DNA from: Thermoplasmata archaeon
GTDB lineage: Archaea > Thermoplasmatota > Thermoplasmata > Thermoplasmatales > Thermoplasmataceae
DNA length: 64,000 nt
Reading direction: 5' to 3'
NCBI GenBank assembly: GCA_021811525.1
Contig: JAJZOK010000151.1
Coordinates: forward strand, 1-64,000
Shown: positions 27,215-35,871 of the stretch, piece after piece
Numbering within the stretch: the stretch's first letter is position 1
Layout: every line of letters begins with the position of its first letter
Notes under the pieces: model-generated
Told to the model about the DNA's origin: nothing
What the model saw: the letters and a program-made list of their open reading frames with translations, nothing else
The model's database searches: none
Translations under genes and position numbers: made by a program

Positions 27215-28717
27215 GTAGTAGTATGAGCCTGTGCCTTTTCCGCTGATTCCACTCATCTTCCACCCGACGAATGGCTGTGAGCCTACTACTGCTCCAGTTG
27301 ATGCTCCTCTTGCCCTGTTTGCATATATTACGCCCACATCTGCATTGTCGAAGTAGTACCTTATCTCCTCCGGATCTTCGGTGATTATTCCGCCAGTAAG
27401 ACCGTACTCGGACTTGTTAATCTCTTCAACTGCCTCCTTTAGGCTCTTGACTTTTATAATTCCAAGAACCGGGAGGAAAAGTTCATTCTTTACAAGTTCA
27501 CAGTCCTTTGCCACATCCTTTATGATTGTTGGCTCAACGAAAAACCCGGGTTGCTCAAGGGCATGGCCTCCAGCTACAACTTTTCCATACTGCGGGAATT
27601 TTGAAGAAAGCGCCTTGAATTTCTCGAACGCATCCTTGTTTATCACTGGCCCTATGAATGTGTCTTTCTTCTTCGGGTCTGCCGGGACCACTCCTTTTGT
27701 TCTCTCTGCAAGGGCATCTACAAACTTGTCATAGATTGGCTCCTCTACATAGACAAGCGATGTTGCGCTGCACTTCTGGCCAGAAAAGCCGAAAGCTCCC
27801 CTGAAAACTCCTTCGACCGCCTTTTTCAGGTCTGCCTTTGCAGTAACGATGACAGCATCCTTACCGCCCATTTCCGTAATGACAGGCTTTGGCCTCTTTG
27901 CCTGTGCCTTGTGGTACATGTTCAGGCCAACTTCCCTGGAGCCAGTGAATACAATGCCTGCTATTCCATCATTCTCAACGATCTTGCTGCCGATTGTGCT
28001 GCCAGATCCGGAGAGGAAAACAAGTACATCCTCTGGCACACCGCATTCATGCATTAGCTTCACTGTCAGGTAAGAAATGAGCGGAATATCACTTGATGGT
28101 TTGAGCAGAACTGCATTCCCCACTGTAAGGGGGCCAGCCACCATTCCCACGGTTATTGCATAGAAGTTGAATGGGGGAATTACAGCGAATACCCCGTATG
28201 GTTTCATCACACTGAAGCTTTCCTCGTTGTCATATCCCTTGCCCGTAAGATGCACGAAACCGTTGTTCTCAATCATGTTAAGTGCATAATATCTCAGGAA
28301 GTCAATTCCCTCATCCACATCTGCCATTGCCTCCGTCCTGTTCTTCCCATTTTCATAGGCAAGCAGTGCTGAAAAGAAATACTTCTTTTCACTTATCTTG
28401 TCTGCAACTTTGAGCATTACTTTTGCCCTGTGGACATAGCCCATATTATACCATTTCCTGTATGAGCCATTAAGCATTTTCAATGCCTTTTCCAGGGATT
28501 CCTGAGATGAGAGCTGGAAAGTTGCAAGCTCTTTTCCATCAACAGGAGAAATTTCCATTATTTTCTTGGCTTCCTTAACTTCCCCGGCTATAAGGTTGGG
28601 ATATTCTTTGCCGAGATATTTTGGGACTTCCTTGAGGGCTTCTTCGTAGAGTCTGTGGAACTCATCTTCCTTGCCCGCTTTTGCCATTTTAACAAAAGTC
28701 ACTTCATTCTCAAACAT
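27170..28717 (-). CDS. 1-pyrroline-5-carboxylate dehydrogenase-like aldehyde dehydrogenase
   Basis: This 515-residue NAD(P)-dependent aldehyde dehydrogenase has the catalytic Cys in FSGQKCSATS, the Glu in TEMGGKDAVIV and the Asn in IPPFNFYAI. The N-terminal region (YPNLIAGEVKEAKKIMEISPVDG) and ENGKNRTEAMADVDEGIDF resemble RocA-type P5C dehydrogenases, which oxidise glutamate semialdehyde to glutamate in proline catabolism. No proline dehydrogenase is nearby, so the substrate is an inference. Unlike the AldB-type enzyme at 14873, its catalytic Cys is intact. Confidence 0.85.
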   Translation of the reverse strand: MFENEVTFVKMAKAGKEDEFHRLYEEALKEVPKYLGKEYPNLIAGEVKEAKKIMEISPVDGKELATFQLSSQESLEKALKMLNGSYRKWYNMGYVHRAKVMLKVADKISEKKYFFSALLAYENGKNRTEAMADVDEGIDFLRYYALNMIENNGFVHLTGKGYDNEESFSVMKPYGVFAVIPPFNFYAITVGMVAGPLTVGNAVLLKPSSDIPLISYLTVKLMHECGVPEDVLVFLSGSGSTIGSKIVENDGIAGIVFTGSREVGLNMYHKAQAKRPKPVITEMGGKDAVIVTAKADLKKAVEGVFRGAFGFSGQKCSATSLVYVEEPIYDKFVDALAERTKGVVPADPKKKDTFIGPVINKDAFEKFKALSSKFPQYGKVVAGGHALEQPGFFVEPTIIKDVAKDCELVKNELFLPVLGIIKVKSLKEAVEEINKSEYGLTGGIITEDPEEIRYYFDNADVGVIYANRARGASTGAVVGSQPFVGWKMSGISGKGTGSYYYLQQFLREQSQTIAH

Positions 28718-28776
28718 AATAGAATATTGTTTGCTCGTACATTAAAAATGTGATTAAAATGTAAATTGATTTTAGC

Positions 28777-29505
28777 CTAAACAGTGTTTAGGCCCCTGTC
28801 CACTGAGATGCACTGCCCGTTGATTCCCAGTGACATTTCACTGGCCAGGAATGCGTTTACCATGGCAACCTCAATTGGTTCCAACTGAGTCTTTTCCGAG
28901 AATTTCGTCACGTTAAATGGAAACACTTTGTAGTAGTTGTCTTCTTTGCTGACACTGCCCGGTAGCACTGCGTTTACCCTTATGTTATATTTCCTCAGAT
29001 TTTCCGCAGATTTTCTTACAAGTTCCTCCAATGCCGACTTTGAAACGTTGTATGCCAGATCATTCCCCCGGAAGATGTGCCTTGAAGCCCCAACCAGAAC
29101 GAATGTACCTCCCTTGGTCAGCATCGGCTCTGAGAAGACCTTCAGGACGCTCAGCTGTGAAATCAGGTTGATGTCAAGCATCTTTTGGAAGTCCGACCTT
29201 TCCGGGAATAGTCCCTTGAAAGATTCCCATGTACCGACGTTTGAAACCACTGTAAAGATGCTTCCATAATCAGCAAGTATTTTGTCCCTTACTGCCTTCA
29301 GCTCTTCTTCTTTTGTTGCATCTGCCTTGTAAGCCTTGACTGTTGATGATTCAACGAGCCCGAACATGTTTCCCGACCTTGATACAATTGCGACCTTGGC
29401 TCCGAAATTGATGAGCATCCTGACTGCTGATATGCCTTGTCCCGGGCCAACTCCTATGACGACGGCAACTTTTCCGGCCAATGAATCCCTGATTAAATCA
29501 ACCAT
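28777..29505 (-). CDS. Short-chain dehydrogenase/reductase
   Basis: This 242-residue SDR has a Rossmann nucleotide-binding motif GVGPGQGIS near residue 18, the NVG strand motif near 88, and the catalytic pair YNVSK near 153 with a preceding Ser. The C-terminus is NGQCISVDRGLN, as in classical SDRs. It oxidises or reduces an alcohol/carbonyl with NAD(P)(H). The substrate is unknown. It lies downstream of nothing obvious on the same strand, with its own AT-rich upstream region. Confidence 0.88.
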   Translation of the reverse strand: MVDLIRDSLAGKVAVVIGVGPGQGISAVRMLINFGAKVAIVSRSGNMFGLVESSTVKAYKADATKEEELKAVRDKILADYGSIFTVVSNVGTWESFKGLFPERSDFQKMLDINLISQLSVLKVFSEPMLTKGGTFVLVGASRHIFRGNDLAYNVSKSALEELVRKSAENLRKYNIRVNAVLPGSVSKEDNYYKVFPFNVTKFSEKTQLEPIEVAMVNAFLASEMSLGINGQCISVDRGLNTV

Positions 29506-29585
29506 GATTCAATAATGGCGCATCTTTAATTAAGGTATTCCGAGGTAGACTGCTTTGGGCAAGGAAAGCCATAACCATTATGAGA

Positions 29586-29981
29586 TCAGAGGCCCATGAA
29601 GCCCCTGTAAATTAGGAGACCTATGGAGACCGCAAATATAACGGCTATTCCGATGTAATACCAGGTTCTGGAAGGAACCTTCCTCACGGGAATGCCAAAC
29701 TCATCATATTCAGCACGATTTTTTTTCTCCCATTCTGATGCGCTATAGTTCCCGTTGAGCACATCGTCTTCAGGCTGCTTGCTGTTCTTTGAGTTGCCAT
29801 AATTCCTGCTTCCAGACCTCAAGCCCCTGCCGAACAAGAACGGGAAAAAGAAGAAGAACGGAAAGAACCCCCCGTAATAGGAAAGGCTCCTGAAGTATGT
29901 GGGAATGATGAAATCAAAAAGGATGAATAGTGCTGCATATACAGCCAGAATGATCACTGATGTGCTTATGCTCCTCTTCAA
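29586..29981 (-). CDS. Small membrane protein of unknown function
   Basis: This 131-residue protein has a hydrophobic helix at about 7-27, a remarkable Phe-rich stretch (GGFFPFFFFFPFLFG, about 37-51), a charged middle loop and a C-terminal helix (about 106-126). No family is recognised. It lies 55 bases downstream of the CorA gene on the same strand, so co-transcription is possible. A role beside CorA is only a guess. Confidence 0.7.
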   Translation of the reverse strand: MKRSISTSVIILAVYAALFILFDFIIPTYFRSLSYYGGFFPFFFFFPFLFGRGLRSGSRNYGNSKNSKQPEDDVLNGNYSASEWEKKNRAEYDEFGIPVRKVPSRTWYYIGIAVIFAVSIGLLIYRGFMGL

Positions 29982-30036
29982 TTGGATTTACCCTGTTTAC
30001 CCTTATGCTTACCTCAATAAAAGGCTTTAATATTTT

Positions 30037-31053
30037 CTAGAGCCAGCCACGTTTCTTGAAGAGCACCATCAACACGGAAGCAAGCGCAACCATGCCCGCG
30101 ACAAGAGCCCAAAAACCTACAAATGATCCAGAGCCTGGCTGAGTGAAGCCTGCTGTAAAATTCATTCCATAGAAGCCAGTAAGGAAAGTCAAAGGGAGGA
30201 AGATGGTCGCCACAATGGTCAGGAGCCTGAGAATATTGTCAGTGAATGCTGCTCTCATGGTAAAGTAGAGATCCCGCACATCCCCAGTTCTTAGGGTGTA
30301 TGAATCCACTGTTTCTATTAGTTGGAATGTATGGTCGTAAACGTCTCTGAAAGCAGGCATAAGGTCCACCGAAAGAAACTTGACTGAACCTCTCTCGGCA
30401 AGGGAAACCACATCACGGTGCTGTGAAAGCATTATCCTGAGCTCACTCATTTCCCTTCTTGCCTTGGATATCAGCGCAAGCAGCCCCTTTACGTCTGAAA
30501 TGTCACTTGCTTTCAGGGAATCAAAATCAAGGACTTCGCTTCTCATGGAAACGAGCCAGTTCTCAATTTCAGAGAGAACTGTGTAGAATGAATCCACTGA
30601 AAAATCATAGATTGTGTGGAAGACAACAGAATTGAGCAAGGACTCTTTCTTCAGGGTCTTTGCCCGGTTCTTCAGGGAATCCAGTGAGTGGTTCACTATT
30701 GTAGAACTGTCCTTATGAAACGTCACGATGTTCTTTTCAAAAAGTACCAGGAAGATTTCCTCAACGGAATATTCAAAATTGCCGCCGCTGGATTTGGCAA
30801 CTCCTTTGGATACTGAAAAAATATAGTTCTGGTAATCTTCTGTCTTGATCCTCTGTTTTCCAGTGCCGATATCCTCTAGAGTCAATGGATCAAGTGTGAA
30901 AAATTCCCCGATGGCCTTTATGGACTCTGCGTCAAAATCCTGCACATCAAGCCAGTAAGATTCCTGGGCTGACAGGGCCTTCAAATCTTCAATGCTGGTT
31001 AAATCCCGACTTGAAAGTTCCTTGCGGGAAATGCTATAAAGAACAGCACGCAT
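30037..31053 (-). CDS. corA: CorA-type magnesium/divalent cation channel
   Basis: This 338-residue CorA family protein has a large cytoplasmic alpha/beta domain (1-270), then two C-terminal helices with the diagnostic YGMNF loop near residue 293 and a basic end KKRGWL. These pentameric channels admit Mg2+ (sometimes Co2+ or Ni2+). The loop after GMN lacks the usual MPEL sequence and instead reads TAGFTQPGSG, so ion preference may differ. Confidence 0.92.
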   Translation of the reverse strand: MRAVLYSISRKELSSRDLTSIEDLKALSAQESYWLDVQDFDAESIKAIGEFFTLDPLTLEDIGTGKQRIKTEDYQNYIFSVSKGVAKSSGGNFEYSVEEIFLVLFEKNIVTFHKDSSTIVNHSLDSLKNRAKTLKKESLLNSVVFHTIYDFSVDSFYTVLSEIENWLVSMRSEVLDFDSLKASDISDVKGLLALISKARREMSELRIMLSQHRDVVSLAERGSVKFLSVDLMPAFRDVYDHTFQLIETVDSYTLRTGDVRDLYFTMRAAFTDNILRLLTIVATIFLPLTFLTGFYGMNFTAGFTQPGSGSFVGFWALVAGMVALASVLMVLFKKRGWL

Positions 31054-31160
31054 TATTTTGGAATCTGCATTATCCTACATTAAGATTCCCGCACATAGAA
31101 ATAAATTTTTTTGGTGAAGATCAAATTATTTAACTAGATATTAATGGAAATGTGATTTCC

Positions 31161-31430
31161 ATGGTTAAATATCTATCATGCCCCAACTGTGGGTTTGTAT
31201 TCAAGGCCCCGCTAATGGATATGAAATTCTCTCACCTTGGATGGACGATCCCGGGGACTGGCGTGGTAAGGTGCCCACAATGCAAGGAAGAAAAGATGAG
31301 AAGGCACTATAAAAAGGCCCAAGAGTCTGACCTGTCTAAAAATAGTGCCACAAATGCTGATGAGACAACTGAGACAAAACCGGCTTCAGAACCGGACCTC
31401 ATAGAAGATTCAAAGTACGAGGATGAGTGA
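31161..31430 (+). CDS. Zinc-ribbon protein heading an ABC transporter operon
   Basis: This 89-residue protein starts at ATG 31161; GTG 31152 is three codons earlier. A TATA-like AATTATTTAACTA lies about 27 bases upstream. Two Cys pairs, CPNCG near residue 6 and CPQCK near 40, form a zinc ribbon. The C-terminal 40 residues are acidic and Ser/Thr-rich, probably disordered. The stop codon abuts the TTG start of the ABC ATPase gene, so it is co-translated with the transporter and may regulate it. Confidence 0.75.
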   Translation: MVKYLSCPNCGFVFKAPLMDMKFSHLGWTIPGTGVVRCPQCKEEKMRRHYKKAQESDLSKNSATNADETTETKPASEPDLIEDSKYEDE

Positions 31431-32366
31431 TTGATCAAGGTGTCCGGGCTTACCCGGGTATACGGCAACACCGTCGGGGTAGAAGATTTAAATTTTGAAA
31501 TACACGAGGCCGAAATTTTTGCATTGCTTGGTCCCAATGGATCAGGAAAGACCACTACACTGAGATTGATGACGGGAATGATTTCACCCACAAACGGGTT
31601 CGTTTCTGTAGATGACATAAGAACTGACCAGATGCAGAGACTTCCTGACATTCACAGGAAAATCGGGATTTTGCCTGAAGTCCCTGGGCATTATGAAAAC
31701 CTCACTGCTTACAGGAATCTCCAGTTTTACGGCCGAATGTATGGCATGAACGATCGTGCCATTGAATCTAGGATTAAGGATTTGATGGTTGAATTCGAAC
31801 TCTGGGACAAAAAGGAAGCTCCAGTAGCCACCTTCTCAAAGGGAATGAAACAGAAGCTGGCAATATTGCGGACAGTCATACATGACCCGAAGTATGTTTT
31901 CCTTGATGAGCCCCTGTCAGGGTTGGACCCTGAATCATCCAAATTTGTCAGGGATTATATGAAAAGCCTGAAGGAAAGCGGCAAGACCGTTATCCTTTCA
32001 ACACATGACCTTGATGACGCAGACAAGCTAAGTGACCGTGTCGCGGTGGTTAGGAACCGCCTTCTTGCCATAGATTCCCCCAGTGCCCTTAAGGCGCAGG
32101 CTTTCAAGAGGACTATTGTATTCCATCTCGAAAGCCTCCAGGGGCTTGACATTAAAGAGATTGAGGCAATGACCTTCGTAAATTCCGCTAAAATTTCCAA
32201 GGAGTCACTTGTAATGGAAGTGGATTCTCCGGAACAGAACAACCCTGACATAACTGCCTATCTTGTTGGAAAGGGTTTCAGGATACAGTTCATCGGAGAA
32301 ATCCGTCGCTCTCTTGAAGATGTCTATCTTTCTATAGTGGAGAAATCCCGGGAGGGAAAACTTTGA
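31431..32366 (+). CDS. ABC transporter ATP-binding protein
   Basis: This 311-residue ATPase has Walker A GPNGSGKTT near residue 35, a Q-loop ILPEVPGHYENLT, a signature FSKGMKQKLA near 135, Walker B YVFLDEPLSGLDPES near 155 and the H-loop STHD near 190. It resembles the CcmA/NatA/DrrA branch of exporters. It starts at TTG 31431, directly after the previous stop. The permease start overlaps its end by four bases, so the three genes form one operon. Confidence 0.92.
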   Translation: MIKVSGLTRVYGNTVGVEDLNFEIHEAEIFALLGPNGSGKTTTLRLMTGMISPTNGFVSVDDIRTDQMQRLPDIHRKIGILPEVPGHYENLTAYRNLQFYGRMYGMNDRAIESRIKDLMVEFELWDKKEAPVATFSKGMKQKLAILRTVIHDPKYVFLDEPLSGLDPESSKFVRDYMKSLKESGKTVILSTHDLDDADKLSDRVAVVRNRLLAIDSPSALKAQAFKRTIVFHLESLQGLDIKEIEAMTFVNSAKISKESLVMEVDSPEQNNPDITAYLVGKGFRIQFIGEIRRSLEDVYLSIVEKSREGKL

Positions 32367-33088
32367 ATTTCAATCTTGTAAGGGAAATGATGCGCAAAGA
32401 CTTGCAGGAAGTTAGAAAAAACGGGTACGTATTCTTTTCCCTTCTGCTCCTCCCGATAATGCTTGTTGTAATTAGCGTGATTGATTCCTTTGCTGTTGCC
32501 CTTTCCACTGGAGGGAGTTCGAGCCCACTGCTTTCCACTTTCTCTACAATCATGGTCTTCATTCCTGCAATAGTCACTTCCCTGATCGGATCTACCAGCG
32601 TGATACTCGAGAAGAACAACCACAGCCTAGAACCGCTTCTTGCAACTCCTATCACAGATTCGGAACTGTTTGCAGGGAAAGCTCTTGCCCCTCTTTCAAT
32701 TGGAGTTTTGCTCTCCTGGATTGCTTTCACACTTTATATTGCAATTATGGATGCACTGACATATGGACGTCTGGGATACTTATTGTTCCCAACAGATTTG
32801 ACACTGGTTCAGATGTTCTTCCTAGCCCCAGTTACTGGTATGCTTGGCACTTTTCTCACTCTTCTCGTCTCTTCGAAGATGAAGGATGTAAGGGCAGCGC
32901 AGCAAGTCTCCGCCCTTGTTGTCCTCCCGCTTCTATTGCTTGTGTTTCTTCCGATTATAGCGTCCGGGTCTGACCTTATTATCAATTTGGGTGCAGGTGT
33001 TGGATTCCTGGCCGCAGCCATAGTCATATTTTTCATCAGCATTAAAGCGTTCAGAAGGGAGAGCATACTCATTTCCTGGGGCAAATAA
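32363..33088 (+). CDS. ABC-2 type permease
   Basis: This 241-residue membrane protein has six predicted helices in the ABC-2 arrangement, with the N-terminal helix after KDLQEVRKNGYVFFS and the conserved ATPITDSELFAGKALAPL loop near residue 95. It starts at TTG 32363 with GGGAGGG ten bases upstream. Together with the preceding ATPase it should form a dimeric exporter for a drug, lipid or peptide. The substrate is unknown. Confidence 0.87.
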   Translation: MNFNLVREMMRKDLQEVRKNGYVFFSLLLLPIMLVVISVIDSFAVALSTGGSSSPLLSTFSTIMVFIPAIVTSLIGSTSVILEKNNHSLEPLLATPITDSELFAGKALAPLSIGVLLSWIAFTLYIAIMDALTYGRLGYLLFPTDLTLVQMFFLAPVTGMLGTFLTLLVSSKMKDVRAAQQVSALVVLPLLLLVFLPIIASGSDLIINLGAGVGFLAAAIVIFFISIKAFRRESILISWGK

Positions 33089-33455
33089 ATATTTTCGTAA
33101 TGCCAAATATTTGGCAAGACCCTATTTTTTCTAAGGCGCAGAAGAGAAATGGAGCTTAGGTACAGACTTGATGTTCTGGCGCCCTTATACCATTTCTCTT
33201 ATATTCATGGTTACAATAGGTGGTCTGCTTGAGAAAGTCCAAATTATCTAGGGTTGGATGGGCAATTTACAAGTTTGTAAACAGGTTCCCCGGGAAACAT
33301 TAGGTTCCAATATTTATGGTAGGCCAACACTGCCTGCTTGCTTTTCCCATGGTAAGCTTAAGGCAGGCTCTTTTAGGCGTAAATAGGGCTTATTTTATTA
33401 GTTATCCATGAAGTATTATAGTGTGAGCAGGGATTTTGTCCCTGCTGTTTAATTA
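33089..33455. other. Gene-free intergenic region with several inverted repeats
   Basis: No credible reading frame is present in these 367 bases. The palindrome TGCCAAATATTTGGCA lies at 33101-33116. An 11-bp inverted repeat pairs 33142-33152 with 33190-33200 across 37 bases. TTTACAA/TTGTAAA lies at 33265-33280. AGCAGGGA/TCCCTGCT with a 5-base loop lies at 33426-33446, just past the stop of the minus-strand gene. This density of perfect repeats is unusual here. It could be a structured RNA or a set of operators and terminators. Confidence 0.5.
33426..33446 (-). terminator. Hairpin directly after the stop of the Ig-like membrane protein gene
   Basis: AGCAGGGA and TCCCTGCT form a perfect 8-bp stem with a TTTTG/CAAAA loop, ten bases after the stop codon at 33456. 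There is no long T tract after it on the minus strand. It may terminate or protect the 3' end of that mRNA. Confidence 0.4.
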
Positions 33456-34451
33456 TTACTTCTTTGGATCCCTCAAGAAACTTGAGAAAACTAGCCCGTT
33501 GAATATTAGCAACAGAACGAAGGCAATGCTGACCCCCAATGTGGCACCTGAAGCAGAACCAAAACCAAAAAGGTAGGTAAACCCAGAGGTGCTACCAATA
33601 TCCTGTACTGAACTTAGCGGTAGGCCAAGGGCGGCATCTGCAATCATGGCCAGAGACATTATGAATGAGCCGATGGCGAGAAATATTCTGAAAGACTTCT
33701 GCGAGGGGCCCTTTAAAGCGAGGGTGCCCATGAGTGCAATAATGTCCAATGCTATGAACACCAGCAATATTATCCAGTGAGTGTAGCCTGAACTTCGAAG
33801 GACATTGTCTGCAGCCGCAAGGTAAATCGCAGAAGCGACTGCGATGCCAAAGGAAGAATATCCTAGCATCTGGCTCCGCTTCCTAATTGCAAGAGGAATA
33901 AATGCAGCCAGGAGGAAAAGCACAAAGATGCCTGACCCCACATACACCTGATCAGTTAATTTCGATGTGGAAGTTGTAGTTGTTGTCTTGCTTGGAGGTG
34001 TGGAAGAAGAATAACCGGTTACATGAACCGTAAGTTCCGCAGAGGAAGAGGATGGGTCATCACCAGATGCTGAGAATGAAATGGTGTACGTGCCATTCTT
34101 TACCGTATTGGCCACACTTATAGTTGCAGTCCCGGAGAAAGTGGGATCACCGCTTGAATCGCTGAATGCTGTTGAAAAGCCACTAGGTTCACTGGCCGAT
34201 ATGGAAGTTCCCCAAGTGGTTCCCGAACTCAATTTAACTGTGTAAGAAACCTTTCCTGAGCTCCCGGATGTAATGGAAAGGGAACTCGCGCCAAGGTTTA
34301 TCGTGGACGTGCCATCGGAGTTCGTCACAAGATTTGCATTTGTCACTTTCTTTAATGGGAAATGTGCGGTACCAGCCACATTAACCGCCGAAATTCCGAG
34401 CAATATTATCAGCATTAAGGTTAATAAAAAAAATATTTTAGAAGCAGCCAT
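33456..34451 (-). CDS. Membrane protein with extracytoplasmic Ig-like domain
   Basis: This 331-residue protein has a signal/anchor helix (about 5-27), then an Ser/Thr/Gly-rich beta-sandwich-like domain (about 40-145) ending in ELTVHVTGY, a Ser/Thr/Pro linker (about 147-165), then six predicted helices to the C-terminus. The outer domain resembles Ig-like or COG1470-type modules. The membrane part has no recognised transport motif. It may be a surface sensor or a scaffold. It appears monocistronic. Confidence 0.75.
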   Translation of the reverse strand: MAASKIFFLLTLMLIILLGISAVNVAGTAHFPLKKVTNANLVTNSDGTSTINLGASSLSITSGSSGKVSYTVKLSSGTTWGTSISASEPSGFSTAFSDSSGDPTFSGTATISVANTVKNGTYTISFSASGDDPSSSSAELTVHVTGYSSSTPPSKTTTTTSTSKLTDQVYVGSGIFVLFLLAAFIPLAIRKRSQMLGYSSFGIAVASAIYLAAADNVLRSSGYTHWIILLVFIALDIIALMGTLALKGPSQKSFRIFLAIGSFIMSLAMIADAALGLPLSSVQDIGSTSGFTYLFGFGSASGATLGVSIAFVLLLIFNGLVFSSFLRDPKK

Positions 34452-34758
34452 TAAATAGTAGTATGAAACCAGTATTTAGCTTTTATTAAATTGAAACTAT
34501 TTTAAGAATTCAGAATATTGGGCATATTTGAAACAGCCTAGTGAATATTGCTTTAAATAGAAATAGCTTGCACTTTGCCTGGAAGGTGTTTTTACAACGA
34601 AACGTGCGCCTTAGAAAATGCCGAATAAAACGTATTAGATAAAACAATATTTCTTGACTTGAATTGGCTTATACCCCCAGTGCCCATTAAAGTCATTCAC
34701 GCCTGGCCTAGGGATCGTTTTCTATGGCCCTTCAAAGGAAAAATCAATGAAACTAATA
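34452..34758. other. AT-rich intergenic region between the Ig-like gene and tRNA-Ala
   Basis: I see no gene, repeat or clear RNA structure in these roughly 300 bases. The T-rich stretch just beyond the tRNA 3' end on the minus strand (about 34734-34742) may be its terminator. Confidence 0.4.
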
Positions 34759-34830
34759 TGGACCGGTGGGGATTTGAACCCCAGGCCTCTTCCATGCCAA
34801 GGAAGCGATCTACCTCTGATCTACCGGCCC
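34759..34830 (-). tRNA. tRNA-Ala (anticodon GGC)
   Basis: The 72-base minus-strand sequence folds into a full cloverleaf. Acceptor GGGCCGG pairs with CCGGTCC (one G-T), the D stem is GATC/GATC, the anticodon stem CTTCC/GGAAG has loop TTGGCAT (anticodon GGC), and the T stem TGGGG/CCCCA has loop TTCAAAT. The discriminator is A and CCA is not encoded. No intron is present. Confidence 0.96.
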
Positions 34831-34892
34831 TTTGCTTTATGGGCAAAAGTGCAAGCCCTGTATTGTAGGTAATCCTATAAATATTACTTCAA

Positions 34893-35744
34893 TCAGTTGA
34901 AGGACTGTTCCAGTTTCCGTATTTCCTCTTCAGACATCTTCCATCCCATTGAGCCCGAGTTCTCCACGACATGATCGGCATTTGATGCCCTAGGGATGGG
35001 AAAGACAAAATCATATTTGCTAATGAACCAATTCAAGGCTATCTGTGGTGCGCTCTTGCCACCATGGTTCTCACTTATTTCCTTAAGAACGATGGCAGTC
35101 TTGGAATCTGGTGAAACCAACCTTCCATGGCCAAGTGGGTAATATGCAAGGATTGCTATTTTGTTCTCCTTACAGTATGGGATAAGGTCATTCTCAATGT
35201 CCCTATGTGCGACGCTGAAATTCATCTGGGTTGAAGCGATCTCATATTTCTTGAGGGATTCCACAGCCTTCTTCGTTCTCTCAAGGTCAAAGTTGCTTAT
35301 CCCTATGTTTCTAATTTTGCCCTGATCCATGAGGTGCTCCATCGCCTTCATTGTTCCAGATATATCCCGGATCCGGCTTGGAAAGTGAAGTTGATATAGG
35401 TCAACATAGTCCAGTCCGAGTTTCTTCAGACTCCGTTCGCAAGACTTGATGACTTTGTCGTAACTGAAATGTGATGGCCAGACCTTTGTGGCTATGAATA
35501 AATCCTCCCGGTCGAATGGCTTAATTGCCTTTTCAACTAAATTCTCGGACTCATAAAGTTCTGCGGTATCGATGAGGTTTACACCATTCTCTACCCCGGC
35601 CTTGATAGCTGCTACCTTATTTTCCCAGTTTGCCTGTCTCTTAAGCAGCTTTGCAGAAAATATCCATCCTGGATCATAATAGGTCCCCATGCCCATCTGT
35701 GATACTTTAAAATCAGATTTTCCAAAAGGGATCTTTTCTGCCAT
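34893..35744 (-). CDS. Aldo/keto reductase
   Basis: This 283-residue TIM-barrel oxidoreductase has the family tetrad pattern: Asp in LIDTAELY with Tyr, Lys in FIATKVWPS, and a His in DLYQLHFPS. Further signatures are IRNIGISNFDLER and a C-terminal NADPH-binding region around FPIPRASNADHVVEN. It reduces aldehydes or ketones, or oxidises sugars, with NADP(H). It is divergent from the pilus ATPase gene with about 130 bases between. The physiological substrate is unknown. Confidence 0.9.
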   Translation of the reverse strand: MAEKIPFGKSDFKVSQMGMGTYYDPGWIFSAKLLKRQANWENKVAAIKAGVENGVNLIDTAELYESENLVEKAIKPFDREDLFIATKVWPSHFSYDKVIKSCERSLKKLGLDYVDLYQLHFPSRIRDISGTMKAMEHLMDQGKIRNIGISNFDLERTKKAVESLKKYEIASTQMNFSVAHRDIENDLIPYCKENKIAILAYYPLGHGRLVSPDSKTAIVLKEISENHGGKSAPQIALNWFISKYDFVFPIPRASNADHVVENSGSMGWKMSEEEIRKLEQSFN

Positions 35745-35871
35745 GAACCTTTGAAGCCCAGCCCTCTTAAAAATATATCGGGAAATTGTCCCTGATTCTG
35801 GTGAAAAAGAGCGATTTTAGAGCCAACACCACTAAATATTATACCCATCCTATGCCTTATTCTCACAGATA

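Noticed and set aside
33257..33330. Possible small reading frame from ATG 33257 in the intergenic region, considered as a transposase remnant.
   Set aside because: A stop follows after about 20 codons and there is no family motif.
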